Source: Arthrobacter globiformis
GTDB taxonomy: Bacteria > Actinomycetota > Actinomycetes > Actinomycetales > Micrococcaceae
Length of the DNA: 64,000 nt
Assembly: GCF_030815865.1 (NCBI RefSeq)
Contig: NZ_JAUSXI010000001.1
Coordinates: 3,844,001-3,908,000 of the forward strand
Direction of reading: 5' to 3'
Shown here piece by piece: positions 55,110-64,000 of this stretch. The notes under the pieces were generated by a model. That model did not search any database, was not told the origin of the DNA, and was given only the letters and a program-made list of their open reading frames with translations. Each line of letters begins with the position of its first letter. Positions within the stretch are counted from its first letter, which is position 1. Both the position numbers and the translations under genes were made by a program.

Positions 55110-56291
55110 TCACAGCGACCGACGGATCCGAACTGCCGCCACACCCGCCGCCCCGGCGAGCGCGAGGAGCCCTGCACCCCACCACACCTGCGGCTCAATA
55201 GTTCCGTTCCGTGTGAGGCCCATGACAGCAGTTTCGGCAGGTCCGCTCATGTAGGGCGAGCTGATCGTCGCCATGTTGTTGGGTCCCGCGAGCTGCGCCG
55301 AGCCCCAGACTCCGCCGGCAACGCCCGCGGCCGAGCGTCCCCGCAGGCCGGCGCCGCCTGAAAGACCCGTGATCTCCTCGAACGGGCTGGCTTTCGCGGA
55401 TGGGGTTTCGGTGGTCGCTGCAGTACCTTCGGCCGCCGGTGCCGGGGATCCGGGGGCGGATCCGGCAGGCGCTGATCCAGCCGGGGAAGAGCCGCCGGTT
55501 CCGGCCGGGGATCCTGACCAGCTGCCCGACGGCGACGGGGTTCGCGACTGAGACGGCACTGAGGCTCCCGACTGCGACGGGGTTCCCGACTGCCATGGCG
55601 CTGGGGTTCCCGATGAGGACTGCGTGCCCGAGGGCTGTGTTTCGGACGGTTCAGGTGCTTCCGGAGAGCCTGATGGCCGGGCTGGCCGGGAGGGCGTCGC
55701 TGTTCCGGAAGAGGTCGGGGCTTCCGAAGAGGTCGGCGCGGGCGACGGCGCCGGCTCGGTGTGACCCGGATCGGACGGCGCCGGAGCGGCGTGACCCGGA
55801 TCGGAGGGCGCCGGAGTGGCCTGCGTGGGCGTGGCCGAGGCAGTAATCGACGGGTCCGGCGTCGGGCTGGCTGTGAGGGTCACAGATGGAACCGGCGTCG
55901 GGACCAGCGGCGCTAGCGTCGGCGGCAGCGATTCAGAGGGCGACGGCTCGTCCGTTGGCGAGGGCCCGGCGGGGCCGGCTGCTCCGGCGTCCGACTTCCC
56001 GCCGTTCGACTTGCCTTCGCTCTTGCGGTGATTCGACAGGGCGGCAGCCGCCCAGGCATCGAGGCCGGCGGCGTCGACAGGCGCGCCGAGCCCCGTCCCG
56101 GCAGCACCGCCGGTCTGCTCCGAATCGCCCAGCAGGTTGGATGCGGGCAGCTCGGACGCAGCAGCGTTGGATGCAGGAACCCCTGCGGACAAGACCAGTA
56201 CCGCTCCGAACGCTGCCGCTGCCGTGCCGCGCCGAAGACCCCCATGGAAACCAGTCAGCGAACGAAAACCATCGGACTTCTGATTGACCAT
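55110..56291 (-). CDS. Ser/Pro/Thr-rich secreted surface protein with C-terminal membrane anchor
   Basis: About 393 residues from ATG 56291 (ATG 56297 is also in frame). Signal peptide (about 18-45, GTAAAAFGAVLVLSAGVPASNAAAS), then a 200-residue low-complexity stalk rich in Pro, Ser, Thr, Glu and Gly. This includes two SDPGH-type decapeptides from 30-base tandem units at 55747-55776 and 55777-55806. A C-terminal helix (about 370-390) ends in a basic tail RIRRSL; there is no LPXTG motif. A TAGGGT box (56305-56300) is upstream. Function unknown. It interrupts the heme genes between cgoX and chdC. Confidence 0.7.
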   Translation of the reverse strand: MVNQKSDGFRSLTGFHGGLRRGTAAAAFGAVLVLSAGVPASNAAASELPASNLLGDSEQTGGAAGTGLGAPVDAAGLDAWAAAALSNHRKSEGKSNGGKSDAGAAGPAGPSPTDEPSPSESLPPTLAPLVPTPVPSVTLTASPTPDPSITASATPTQATPAPSDPGHAAPAPSDPGHTEPAPSPAPTSSEAPTSSGTATPSRPARPSGSPEAPEPSETQPSGTQSSSGTPAPWQSGTPSQSGASVPSQSRTPSPSGSWSGSPAGTGGSSPAGSAPAGSAPGSPAPAAEGTAATTETPSAKASPFEEITGLSGGAGLRGRSAAGVAGGVWGSAQLAGPNNMATISSPYMSGPAETAVMGLTRNGTIEPQVWWGAGLLALAGAAGVAAVRIRRSL

Positions 56292-56376
56292 AGTCATCGA
56301 CCCTAGACACAATTTCGCGCTAGGGAAAACTTGCGGGCAGGCCAGCCAGAAGGTATCGCGGGCGGCGGGTAAGCTG

Positions 56377-56399
56377 CCTCCCGGCAGCCGTCCGGGAGG
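56377..56399 (-). terminator. Hairpin downstream of cgoX
   Basis: Perfect 8-base arms CCTCCCGG (56377-56384) and CCGGGAGG (56392-56399), 7-base loop, 11 bases after the cgoX stop, no U-run. Confidence 0.5.
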
Positions 56400-56409
56400 G
56401 CGGGGGCGC

Positions 56410-57894
56410 CTACGCCAGGAAGGCCGCGACCTGCTTTTTCGTGTCGGCCACCACAGCCGCCAGCCCGTTACCGGCCAGCCAGCCGCCGACCATCAGCAGT
56501 CCGTCCGTGCCGGCGCAGATCTGCCGGACTTCAGCAACCCGTTGCCGGTGCCCCACAGCGGCAAACGGCAGCGCTCCGGCCCAGCTGACAACGTCCCAGT
56601 CCACCAGCACCTCCCGTGTGACGGGCACCGTCAGCAGCGCTGACGCATCCTGCAAAGCCATGTCAAGCAACGCCTCATCCGATGCCGATTCCGGCCCCGG
56701 TGCGGCGGCAGCCGCAGCGGCTGACGCTCCCTCGCTGCGTCCGTAGGAGAGCCGCAGCACGTGCCTGCCGCGTCCGGCCGCCTCCGCCACCCAGTCCCAT
56801 TTGCCGGTGGCATGGGTGAGGGCCTTCGCCCGGATTCCCTCCGTTTGCGGCGCCACCAGGATTCCCGTACCACGCGGACGACGGTCCAGCGCGGGGAGGT
56901 CAACAACGAGTGTCACAAGCTTGACCACAGGCCCGGGCCCGGGCCGATGCCCTGCCAGCGCCGGGACCGCTTCCCCGAGGAGCCGCACTGCGGACGGTCC
57001 GTCCAGGGCAACCACCAGGACGTCAGCCTTGTAGCTGTCCTCCCCCGCCGCTACCTCCCAGCCATGCGGGGTCCGTGCAACGGCGGTGGCCGACTTGCCC
57101 GGCAGCAGCTGCACACCGCGTGCCCGGAGGTCCGCCACGAGCTCTGTGACGAGGGTGTGCATGCCGCCCTTCAGGCCGGCGACGGCCGAGCCTGCCTTGG
57201 CAGGTTTGCCCTGCGTTGGGGAGCTCGGCGCTGGCGTGGTTTGCGATCCTGCCCCCTTGCGCTGGGCAGCCACGGCCGCAGCCAGCGAGCCGTGCCGGGT
57301 GATGCCCGCCCGGAGGCCCGGGGCCACCATATCGACGTCGAGCAGGCCCGGATCAGCCGAATGCACGCCGCCCACCACGGGTTCGACCAGCCGCTCGAGG
57401 ACGCGTCGTCCCATCCGGGCCAGCACCAGTGCGGAAACGCTGGAAACCTCGGCGGTTGTCCCCACGGAGGCGGGCAGCAGCTTATCCAGCGAGGCGCGCA
57501 GGGAGCCGCCCAGGCCCAGCGAGCGGCGGACCTCCGGGTCCCATGGATTGGCCGGGATGCCCAGAACACCGGTCTTGGGAAGTTCACGGGGGCCGCCCGG
57601 CAGCTGCACCCAGGCGCCGCCGGGCCGCGGGGCAACAATATGCCCGCCCAGCCCCAGTTCAACGGCCAGGTCAGCCACGGCGGTGGAACGGGTGGCGAAG
57701 GACTCGGCCCCGCTGTCCAGGGTCAGCCCGGCCACGTCATGACGGCCGACGCAGCCGCCCCAGGCGTCGGCAGCTTCCAGCACCGTGGTGTTGATGCCAG
57801 CCCGGGCCAGTTCCCGGGCGGCCAGGAGCCCGGAAATGCCGCCGCCCACCACCAGCGCCGTGCGCCCGGCAGCCGGAGGACTGCCCGCAGCCAC
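56410..57894 (-). CDS. cgoX: Coproporphyrinogen III / protoporphyrinogen IX oxidase (HemY-type)
   Basis: 494 residues from GTG 57894. FAD-binding GGGISGLLAARELARAG and LEAADAWGGCVGR at the N-terminus, and LLMVGGWLAGNGLAAVVAD at the C-terminus, frame a HemY-type flavoprotein. In genomes with ChdC it oxidises coproporphyrinogen to coproporphyrin. A long Ala/Pro/Gln insert (about 208-232) and a run of eight Ala (about 395-402) are variable. The gene lies 5 bases after hemE. Confidence 0.93.
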   Translation of the reverse strand: MAAGSPPAAGRTALVVGGGISGLLAARELARAGINTTVLEAADAWGGCVGRHDVAGLTLDSGAESFATRSTAVADLAVELGLGGHIVAPRPGGAWVQLPGGPRELPKTGVLGIPANPWDPEVRRSLGLGGSLRASLDKLLPASVGTTAEVSSVSALVLARMGRRVLERLVEPVVGGVHSADPGLLDVDMVAPGLRAGITRHGSLAAAVAAQRKGAGSQTTPAPSSPTQGKPAKAGSAVAGLKGGMHTLVTELVADLRARGVQLLPGKSATAVARTPHGWEVAAGEDSYKADVLVVALDGPSAVRLLGEAVPALAGHRPGPGPVVKLVTLVVDLPALDRRPRGTGILVAPQTEGIRAKALTHATGKWDWVAEAAGRGRHVLRLSYGRSEGASAAAAAAAPGPESASDEALLDMALQDASALLTVPVTREVLVDWDVVSWAGALPFAAVGHRQRVAEVRQICAGTDGLLMVGGWLAGNGLAAVVADTKKQVAAFLA

Positions 57895-57899
57895 GGCCT

Positions 57900-58994
57900 C
57901 TACTCCGGAGAGATGGAGTGGATGAGTTCGACGACGCGAGTCAGGACGTCCGGGTCCGTTTCCGGCGGCACGCCATGGCCGAGGTTCAGCACGTGGCCGG
58001 GGGCCGCAGCACCCGATGCGATGACCTCGCGGACGTGCGCCTCAAGGACCTCCCACGGAGCGGACAGGAGTGCCGGATCGATGTTGCCCTGCAGCGGGAC
58101 GGTGCCGCCCAGCCTGCGGTTGGCCTCGTCCAGCGGCAGCCGGTAGTCCACGCCGACGACGTCAACACCGACGTCGCGCATGGCCACCAGAAGCTCCGAG
58201 GTGCCGGTGCCGAAGTGAATCAGCGGGGCGCCCAGGTCGCGGACGTGGTCCAGGGCGCGGGACGAGGCTGCGGCGACGAAGCGGGTGTAGTCCGCCAGGC
58301 CGAGGGAGCCCGCCCACGAGTCAAACAGCTGGCCCGCGGAGGCGCCCGCCTCCAGCTGGGCGCGCAGGAACAGGCCGGAGGCATCCGCGGCCCAGTTTGC
58401 CAGCGCCGACCACGTCTCGGGGTCGGCGTGCATCATGGTGCGCGGGCCAAGGTGGTCCCGGGAGGGCCGGCCCTCCACCATGTAGGCGGCGAGTGTGAAA
58501 GGCGCGCCGGCGAAGCCGATGAGCGGGGTCTTGCCGAGCTGATCCACCGTCAGCCGGACGGCTTCCCGGATTGGTTCCAGCGACTCCTCAGTGAGGCGGG
58601 GCAATGCGGCGACGTCGGCGGCGGTCCGCACGGGCTTGTCCAGGACCGGCCCGACGCCTGGCACGATGTCAACGCCGACGCCGGCCAGCTTCAGGGGGAT
58701 GACAATGTCGGAAAAGAAGATGCCCGCATCCACGTCGTGCCGGCGCACCGGCTGCAGGGTGATTTCCGAGGCCAGTTCGGGGCGCAGGCAGGAGTCCAGC
58801 ATGGCGACGCCCTCACGGACCTTCAGGTATTCCGGCAGGGAACGCCCCGCCTGGCGCATGAACCACACCGGGCGGCGGCTTGGCTTGCCGCCGCGGTATG
58901 CCGTAATAAGCGGAGAGTCAGCAGTGCGTCCGTCGCGAAGCGGATGGCCTGCGTCGAGTCCGGTACCGGCGGGTGTTACAGCGCTAGAAGTCAT
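57900..58994 (-). CDS. hemE: Uroporphyrinogen decarboxylase
   Basis: 364 residues from ATG 58994. RRPVWFMRQAGRSLPEY, FFSDIVIPLKLAGV, GFAGAPFTLAAYMVEG and LNLGHGVPPETDP are the family signatures with the catalytic Asp and Arg. It removes four acetate carboxyls to give coproporphyrinogen III. Divergent from hemA over a 158-base gap. Confidence 0.96.
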   Translation of the reverse strand: MTSSAVTPAGTGLDAGHPLRDGRTADSPLITAYRGGKPSRRPVWFMRQAGRSLPEYLKVREGVAMLDSCLRPELASEITLQPVRRHDVDAGIFFSDIVIPLKLAGVGVDIVPGVGPVLDKPVRTAADVAALPRLTEESLEPIREAVRLTVDQLGKTPLIGFAGAPFTLAAYMVEGRPSRDHLGPRTMMHADPETWSALANWAADASGLFLRAQLEAGASAGQLFDSWAGSLGLADYTRFVAAASSRALDHVRDLGAPLIHFGTGTSELLVAMRDVGVDVVGVDYRLPLDEANRRLGGTVPLQGNIDPALLSAPWEVLEAHVREVIASGAAAPGHVLNLGHGVPPETDPDVLTRVVELIHSISPE

Positions 58995-59112
58995 GCCTTT
59001 GATTGTGCCCAAAATCGCCCCTAAAAGATAACGACAGCCTGTCATCCGCGGCAGTCCCACTATGGGGTGGCAGGAATCACAGGCCCTAGAAACCGGGTAT
59101 CCGGATAAAGGG

Positions 59113-59143
59113 TTGTTCTACGCGCCTGCGAAAAAGCTATGAT
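59113..59143 (+). promoter_or_regulatory. hemA promoter, leaderless
   Basis: -10 TATGAT at 59138-59143 with -35-like TTGTTC at 59113-59118 (19-base spacer). The -10 is 9 bases before GTG 59153, so the mRNA probably begins at the start codon. Confidence 0.6.
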
Positions 59144-59152
59144 TGTCGTGCT

Positions 59153-60538
59153 GTGGTTCTTTTCTCATTGGTGGCTACACACGCCGACATCGACCTCGAA
59201 ACCGTTGCTCAGCTAAGCAACGGTTCCTCTGGCATTGCCACGTCCGCCCTCGCCGGTTCGCCGGCGGTCAAGGGCGCAATCGTCCTTGCCACCTGCAACC
59301 GCTACGAAATCTACGGCGAGGCGCCGCACGCCGACGACGTCGAGGCCGCACGCGCCGCCCTGGTCGGCCAGATCAGCGATTCGAGCGGGCTCAGCGAGCA
59401 GCTGGTGTCCCGGTCATTCAGCACCCGCACCGGCCCCGAGGTCACCGAGCACCTCTTTGCCGTGAGCTCCGGACTCGACTCCGCCGTCGTAGGCGAACGT
59501 GAAATTGCCGGGCAGGTGCGGCGGGCCCTGATCACGGCCCAGCATGAGGGCACCGCCAGCGCCGGGCTGGTCCGCCTGTTCCAAGCCGCCTCCAAGACCG
59601 CCAAGGATGTCGGCGCGCAGACAGCCCTGGGCTCCCGCGGGCTGTCCATCGTCTCGGTGGCACTCGACCTCGCCACCGACCTTTCCGAAGAGACCGACTG
59701 GTCGAAGAAGAAGGTCGTGGTGTTCGGCACCGGTGCCTACGCCGGCGCCACCATGGCCCTGCTCCGCGACCGCGGCTGCCGTGACATCTCGGTGTTCTCG
59801 TCGTCAGGGCGCGCAGCCACCTTCGTGGCAACGCGCGGCGGGACCGCCCTCGACGGCGACACCCTGCACGCGGCCGTCGCCGCCGCCGACGTCATGATCG
59901 GCTGCAGCGGCTCGGACACGAGGGTGGAAGCCGCCGAGCTCGCCCAGGTCCGCGCCGGATCCGCCCAGCCGCTGATCGCCATCGATCTGGCACTCACACA
60001 CGATTTTGATCCCGCGGTTGGAGAGCTCGACGGCGTGGAGCTGCTGACGCTGGAGTCCGTGCGGCTCGCAGCGCCCCAGGAGCAGGCGGAGTCACTCGCG
60101 CAGGCCAGCGGCATGGTTTCCGGCGCCGCCCGGGCGTTTGAACAGGAACGTGAAGCACGCTCGGTGGATTCGGCCATTGTGGCCCTCCGCCGCCACACCA
60201 TGAACGTGCTCGACGCGGAAATGGAAAAGGTGCGCGCCCGCCACGGCTGCACCGCCGCCGCCGAAGAAGTGGAGTTTGCGCTGCGCCGCATGGTCAAGCA
60301 GTTGCTCCACGTCCCCACCGTGCGCGCCCGGGAGCTGGCGTCCAACGGCCAGCAGGACGACTACGTCGCTGCGCTGGAAACCCTGTATGGCATCACCGTG
60401 GAGCAGCCGGCTGCCGCGTCCAAGGCCGAGTGCCCTGTGGACCACAGCGGCGTCGCTGCGGGCAGCCTGTCGAATACCGGTCCCCTGCAGGGCTCCGATG
60501 ATCTGCAGGACATCGACGCCCGCAGGAACTCCGCCTAA
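59153..60538 (+). CDS. hemA: Glutamyl-tRNA reductase
   Basis: 461 residues from GTG 59153. Catalytic Cys48 in [10 protein letters not shown], then [18 protein letters not shown], the NADPH-binding [17 protein letters not shown], and a C-terminal dimerisation helix. It reduces glutamyl-tRNA to glutamate-1-semialdehyde, the first step of heme synthesis. The last 55 residues are a non-conserved polar tail. A weak hairpin follows (GTTCTG/CAGAAC at 60548-60564). Confidence 0.96.
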   Translation: MVLFSLVATHADIDLETVAQLSNGSSGIATSALAGSPAVKGAIVLATCNRYEIYGEAPHADDVEAARAALVGQISDSSGLSEQLVSRSFSTRTGPEVTEHLFAVSSGLDSAVVGEREIAGQVRRALITAQHEGTASAGLVRLFQAASKTAKDVGAQTALGSRGLSIVSVALDLATDLSEETDWSKKKVVVFGTGAYAGATMALLRDRGCRDISVFSSSGRAATFVATRGGTALDGDTLHAAVAAADVMIGCSGSDTRVEAAELAQVRAGSAQPLIAIDLALTHDFDPAVGELDGVELLTLESVRLAAPQEQAESLAQASGMVSGAARAFEQEREARSVDSAIVALRRHTMNVLDAEMEKVRARHGCTAAAEEVEFALRRMVKQLLHVPTVRARELASNGQQDDYVAALETLYGITVEQPAAASKAECPVDHSGVAAGSLSNTGPLQGSDDLQDIDARRNSA

Positions 60539-60634
60539 CCTGCATATGTTCTGACAAACAGAACCCCACAAGCTTTCCATAGGTTCTCCGCGCAGCATTG
60601 AAGTTGCCCGTGAAAGCCATATTGGGGAGCCATC

Positions 60635-61321
60635 ATGAATTTTTCTTCGCCGGCCTCTGCCGTGCCGCCCCTGAGCCGCCGGCAATTCGGACTTATCGTG
60701 GGCGGTGGAACGCTTCTGCTGGTAGGCGGTGGGACCTACGGCATCGTGTCCCGCAGCAAACCCGGCGGCGGAGCCGGACTCTCCACAACCTTCGGCACAC
60801 TTTCCCTCGTCGACGCCGGACGCCTGGCCAGGCTTGATGCACAGGGGCAGCCTGCCGCCACGCCGCTCGCCTCGGCCGTATCGCAGGTCACGGACGGAAC
60901 GCGCAGGGCCGCTGCAGCAGGCCAGCCCGGAATCCAGCGCGTTTCCAGCCGCCAGGGTGCCGCGGTGGACGATCACCACGGCGACCCCCTCCTGGACTTC
61001 GACTGGCCGCAGCCCGGAAACTTCACGTGGGGCGACGTCGTCGTGCTCGAAGTGGCACTCACCAATGTCCGGCCCGAGCCGGTCCTGTTCAGCCCGGGAC
61101 AACTGCGCCTCAAGCTGCTGCCCTCCGGCATCACCGTAGCCCCGCAGGACGCCGACCGCGGCCCCGGCACAATTGCCGCCGGTGCCACCGAAAAGGTCTG
61201 GATCAGTTACTTGGCCCCGCACGATTCGGTCGCCATGGAAATCGAGTACACAGGGTTGGAGGACGATGCCCCGCTGGCCCTTGCGCTCCCGCTGCTGACG
61301 GTCGCCAAGGTAGCCTCATAA
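60635..61321 (+). CDS. Tat-exported protein of unknown function, upstream of the multicopper oxidase
   Basis: 228 residues. The N-terminus LSRRQFGLIVGGGTLLLVGGG is a twin-arginine signal with hydrophobic core. The mature part is Ala/Val-rich beta-type sequence, ending with a small Ig-like stretch (VVLEVALTNVRPEPVLFSPGQLRL, VWISYLAPHDSVAMEIEY). Its stop TAA (61319-61321) touches the old start of the multicopper oxidase, so the two were probably one operon. I do not recognise the family. Confidence 0.65.
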   Translation: MNFSSPASAVPPLSRRQFGLIVGGGTLLLVGGGTYGIVSRSKPGGGAGLSTTFGTLSLVDAGRLARLDAQGQPAATPLASAVSQVTDGTRRAAAAGQPGIQRVSSRQGAAVDDHHGDPLLDFDWPQPGNFTWGDVVVLEVALTNVRPEPVLFSPGQLRLKLLPSGITVAPQDADRGPGTIAAGATEKVWISYLAPHDSVAMEIEYTGLEDDAPLALALPLLTVAKVAS

Positions 61322-62995
61322 GCCGGCTGGACCTGCACATCAACGACGGATACCTTCCGATGGTGGACGGGACGCTCGTCTACCACCGGGGGTACGGCGA
61401 CCGGCAGACTGCGGTCAAGGACCCCAAGCCCAGCCTTTTCGTGAGCCCCCGGGTGTTCCGGCGCAACGGTTCCGTCGTGGCAAGCCGGACCTATCCACTT
61501 GGCGCCGCGGTCCCGCCCAAGGGACGGCCGGCCCCGGCGGCCAGGGATCCGGCCAATCCGGGCCAGTTCCTCGTCCACCGCGCCCGCTGGGCCAGCTTCT
61601 TCCCCGACAGGACGCTCATCGCTGTGACCGGGAGCACCATCAGCATTCGGGTGACCAATCATCTGGCCCAGGACCACGCACTCCAGTTCCTGCATGCAGG
61701 CGCAGCAAACGCCCACGTCGGCACCGGCGCCATCAAACCGGGCCAGACCAAAACCATGACCTTCAAGGCGCCCGCGGAAGGCACCTACCTGTACTGCGAC
61801 CCCGGGGCCGACCCGGCCGATCCGACAGCAGACCCGGTCCAGCGGACACTGGGCCTCTTCGGCGCCCTGCTGGTGGTCAATCCGGACTCGCCCTGGCGCG
61901 ACGGCGCCCACGGGCCCGAATTTGAGCGCCAGTGGCTCTGGATCCTGCACAACGTCGACCCCGTCTGGGCCGGCATCGCCTCCCGGCAGGGCACAGTGGA
62001 CCCGGACAAGACGCCGGTACAGCCCCGCTACTTTACCCTCAACGGACGCAGCGGCTTCCAGTCCTTGGCAGTTTCCACGGATGAGGCGCTCAACCGGACG
62101 CGGGAGGAGGACACGCTGATGTCCGGCTCAGCCCGGGACGTTGATGTCCGCAATTTCAGCCTGAGTGCTGCAGCCGGAACGGTCCGCACCGGCCAGTTCA
62201 TGCGATTCATCGACGCCGGCGTGGTCCACCACCAGCTCCATTTCCACGGTAATCATCTCTGGACGGTGCGCCGCAACGGCGAGACGTTCCCCCGCGCACG
62301 GGGCAGGGTGGACGCCGACGGCCACGTAGTCCTCCAGCAGTGGGAGGACGTTGTCGAAATGCACCCGCTGGACCGGAAGGACCGCCGGTACATAAGGACT
62401 ATCCCGTGACCAAGGGAGCACGGCGGGCGTTCGTCGACGGCCCGGAGTACGACGTTGACACCGAGACCATGCTGGTCCCGTATTCCTTGGACCCGCGCTG
62501 GCATGAACTCAACCACGCCGCCGGGCTCTCGGGCGACGACGCCGGCCTGGACAAGTTCGAGCCAAGCACTTCTACCTGCTCGGCGGCGAACTGGCTCCTG
62601 TGCCCACGGCAGAGGGCCCGATCCAACTGACGCGCATCAGGGCCCGCATGTCCGACGTGGGCACGGTCAAGCCCACGCTGCTGCGGCTGCTGAACGCCAA
62701 CTATTTCCCGGTGAATGCCTATTTCACGGACGCCGCAGGGAAAAATGTCGCCATGGCGGAGCTGATCGCTCATGACGGCCGGCCGTTCCGGGACACTTCA
62801 AACCCCAATGCGCGGCATGGCCGATCTCGGCCACCGGCCCTATACGCCAGCCTCATCAACTTCGGCGCGGCGGAACGGTACGACATGCTCCTGCGCGCGC
62901 CGGCGGCCGGTGACTACAAGCTCACCGTCGACCTGCTGGACTGGATCACCGGCAAGGTCCTCCATACCCGGCAGATCCCGGTCATCGCGAGGTGA
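61318..62995 (+). pseudogene. Multicopper oxidase, decayed by frameshifts and a lost start codon
   Basis: A clear oxidase begins SRLDLHINDGYLPMVDGTLVYH. The expected ATG is ATA at 61318 (within ATAA at 61318-61321; an ATGA overlap would be usual). The only in-frame ATG is at 61360, inside the domain. The first frame holds GTYLYCDPG and LHFHGNHLWTVRR, then stops at 62409. Pieces in two further frames follow (DGPEYDVDTETMLVPYSLDP; KHFYLLGGELAPVPTAEGP to RYDMLLRAPAAGDYKLTVD) with breaks near 62400, 62560 and perhaps 62800-62860. No H-C-H type-1 copper motif was found. The product is most likely nonfunctional. Confidence 0.8.
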
Positions 62996-63027
62996 CGTTG
63001 GCGGAAACCGCGGTGAGGAAGGCTGAG

Positions 63028-64000
63028 TCAGTAGACGGGCTTCTGCGGCTCCACGTCGCGCACCCAGGCGAGGATGCCGCCGTCGAGATGGCTGACGCGC
63101 TGGTAGCCAGCTTTCCGGGCGGCGGCCAGCACGGCAGCGGACCGCGTCCCGGCCTTGCAGTGGAACACGATGTCCTTGTCCTGCGGCAGCTCGCCCCACG
63201 CCTCGCCGGAGAGGATCCGCCCCTGCGGGATCAGCACGGAGCCGTCGATCCGGACAATGTCGTACTCCCCCGACTCACGCACGTCCACGAGGTCGAAGTC
63301 CTTCAGCCCGGCCTGCCGCGAGGCCAGCATCGTGGCCAGCTGCGTTGCCGTCACGGTATGCTCCGTGTCGGTTGTCTCCACCGGGGCGACGCCGCAGAAG
63401 GCCTCGTAGTCGGTGAGCTCCGTGATCCGCGGGGCATCCGGGTCCTTGGACACCCTGATCTCGCGCCAGCTGCCGCCCAGGGCGTCGTACAGCGCCACGC
63501 GGCCCAGCAGGGAACGCCCGACGCCGGTAATCAGTTTGACGGCCTCCGTCACCATCAGCGATCCGACGGCCGCGCACAGCATTCCGAACACGCCGCCCTC
63601 CCCGCACGACGGCACGGAACCGGCCGGCGGCGCCTCCGGATAGAGGTCCCGGTAGGTGGGGCCGTGCTGCTCCCAGAACACGCTGACCTGCCCGTCGAAG
63701 CGGAAGATGGACCCCCACACGTACGGCTTGCCGAGGATCGCGGCGGCGTCGTTCACCAGGTAGCGAGTGGCGAAGTTGTCGGCCCCGTCCAGGATGAGGT
63801 CGTAACCGGCGAAAAGCTCCAGGGCGTTGGAGGCATCCAGCCTGACGTCGTGCAGGCGGACCTCCACCAGCGGGTTCAGCTCGGCAATCGCGTCCCGGGC
63901 GGATTCGATCTTGGGCCGGCCCACGTCCCGCACACCGTGGATGATCTGCCGTTGCAGGTTGCTCAGGTCCACGGCGTCGTCGTCGATGATCCCGATGGTT
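63028..64000 (-). CDS. MoeB/MoeZ-type adenylyltransferase-sulfurtransferase, cut by the window edge
   Basis: 324 codons present; the N-terminus is beyond the window. The E1-like ThiF/MoeB domain has IIDDDAVDLSNLQRQI, LDGADNFATRYLVND and PSCGEGGVFGML (cysteine). A C-terminal rhodanese domain has VFHCKAGTRSAAVLA with the active Cys. This two-domain form (MoeZ-like in mycobacteria) activates small sulfur carriers such as MoaD/CysO/ThiS by AMP and then thiocarboxylation. It is the last gene on the strand here. Confidence 0.9.
   Translation of the reverse strand, partial: TIGIIDDDAVDLSNLQRQIIHGVRDVGRPKIESARDAIAELNPLVEVRLHDVRLDASNALELFAGYDLILDGADNFATRYLVNDAAAILGKPYVWGSIFRFDGQVSVFWEQHGPTYRDLYPEAPPAGSVPSCGEGGVFGMLCAAVGSLMVTEAVKLITGVGRSLLGRVALYDALGGSWREIRVSKDPDAPRITELTDYEAFCGVAPVETTDTEHTVTATQLATMLASRQAGLKDFDLVDVRESGEYDIVRIDGSVLIPQGRILSGEAWGELPQDKDIVFHCKAGTRSAAVLAAARKAGYQRVSHLDGGILAWVRDVEPQKPVY

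Noticed and set aside
55110..56291. LPXTG sortase substrate
   Set aside because: No LPXTG or similar sorting motif precedes the C-terminal helix.
1..64000. CRISPR array or prophage
   Set aside because: No regular spaced repeats or phage structural genes were seen; the tandem repeats are short and inside genes.

Overview
The window comes from a high-GC actinobacterium of the Arthrobacter/Pseudarthrobacter type (Micrococcales). The grounds are the codon use, frequent GTG/TTG starts and ATGA/GTGA overlaps, -10 boxes placed 6-9 bases before start codons (leaderless mRNAs), a sigK-rskA pair, AdnAB and UvrD2 repair helicases, and a coproporphyrin-type heme pathway with ChdC. No CRISPR array, intact prophage, rRNA or replication origin was seen.

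Layout. 1-2.6 kb: 5' part of a cysteine desulfurase, a SufR-like regulator divergent from a DoxX-like membrane protein with repeated operator-like motifs between them, and a lipoprotein. 2.56-10.14 kb: a probable acquired catabolic island with a wrecked IS481 transposase, an HMG-CoA-lyase-family enzyme coupled to a family III CoA-transferase, an IclR regulator, a NitT/TauT-type ABC importer and a flavin-reductase-like protein. A 27-base direct repeat (24 identical) lies at both edges. 10.2-18.7 kb: J-domain protein, trmL, sigK-rskA, a TipA-like MerR regulator with its promoter, a PIG-L deacetylase after etfBA, and an HtrA protease. 19-25 kb: TPM/coiled-coil protein with PspA, photolyase, a cytochrome b protein and two identical initiator tRNA genes. 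25-43.8 kb: a block whose order resembles the mycobacterial Rv3193c-Rv3202c region (UPF0182, PDZ-Lon-like protease, DUF2342 protein, uvrD2, nudC, kinase-like protein, adnB, adnA), plus an alkyltransferase-like protein. 44-47.7 kb: a DnaQ-type exonuclease and metNIQ behind an unexplained leader of about 295 bases. 47.7-60.5 kb: the heme biosynthesis cluster. 60.6-64 kb: a Tat-exported protein, a decayed multicopper oxidase and a MoeB/MoeZ-type protein cut by the window edge.

How the genes work together. hemA runs rightward. hemE-cgoX and chdC-hemH-hemC-hemD-hemB-LLM-hemL run leftward. Together they cover glutamyl-tRNA to heme by the coproporphyrin branch. The hemH (coproporphyrin ferrochelatase) reading frame is broken by one extra base, so either the strain is affected or the base is a sequence error. 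The catabolic island reads as a self-contained route: import a small anionic substrate, activate it by CoA transfer, cleave it with an HMG-CoA-lyase-like enzyme, with IclR control. The substrate is not known. The repair block pairs the AdnAB end-resection motor-nuclease with an Atl protein in one translationally coupled unit.
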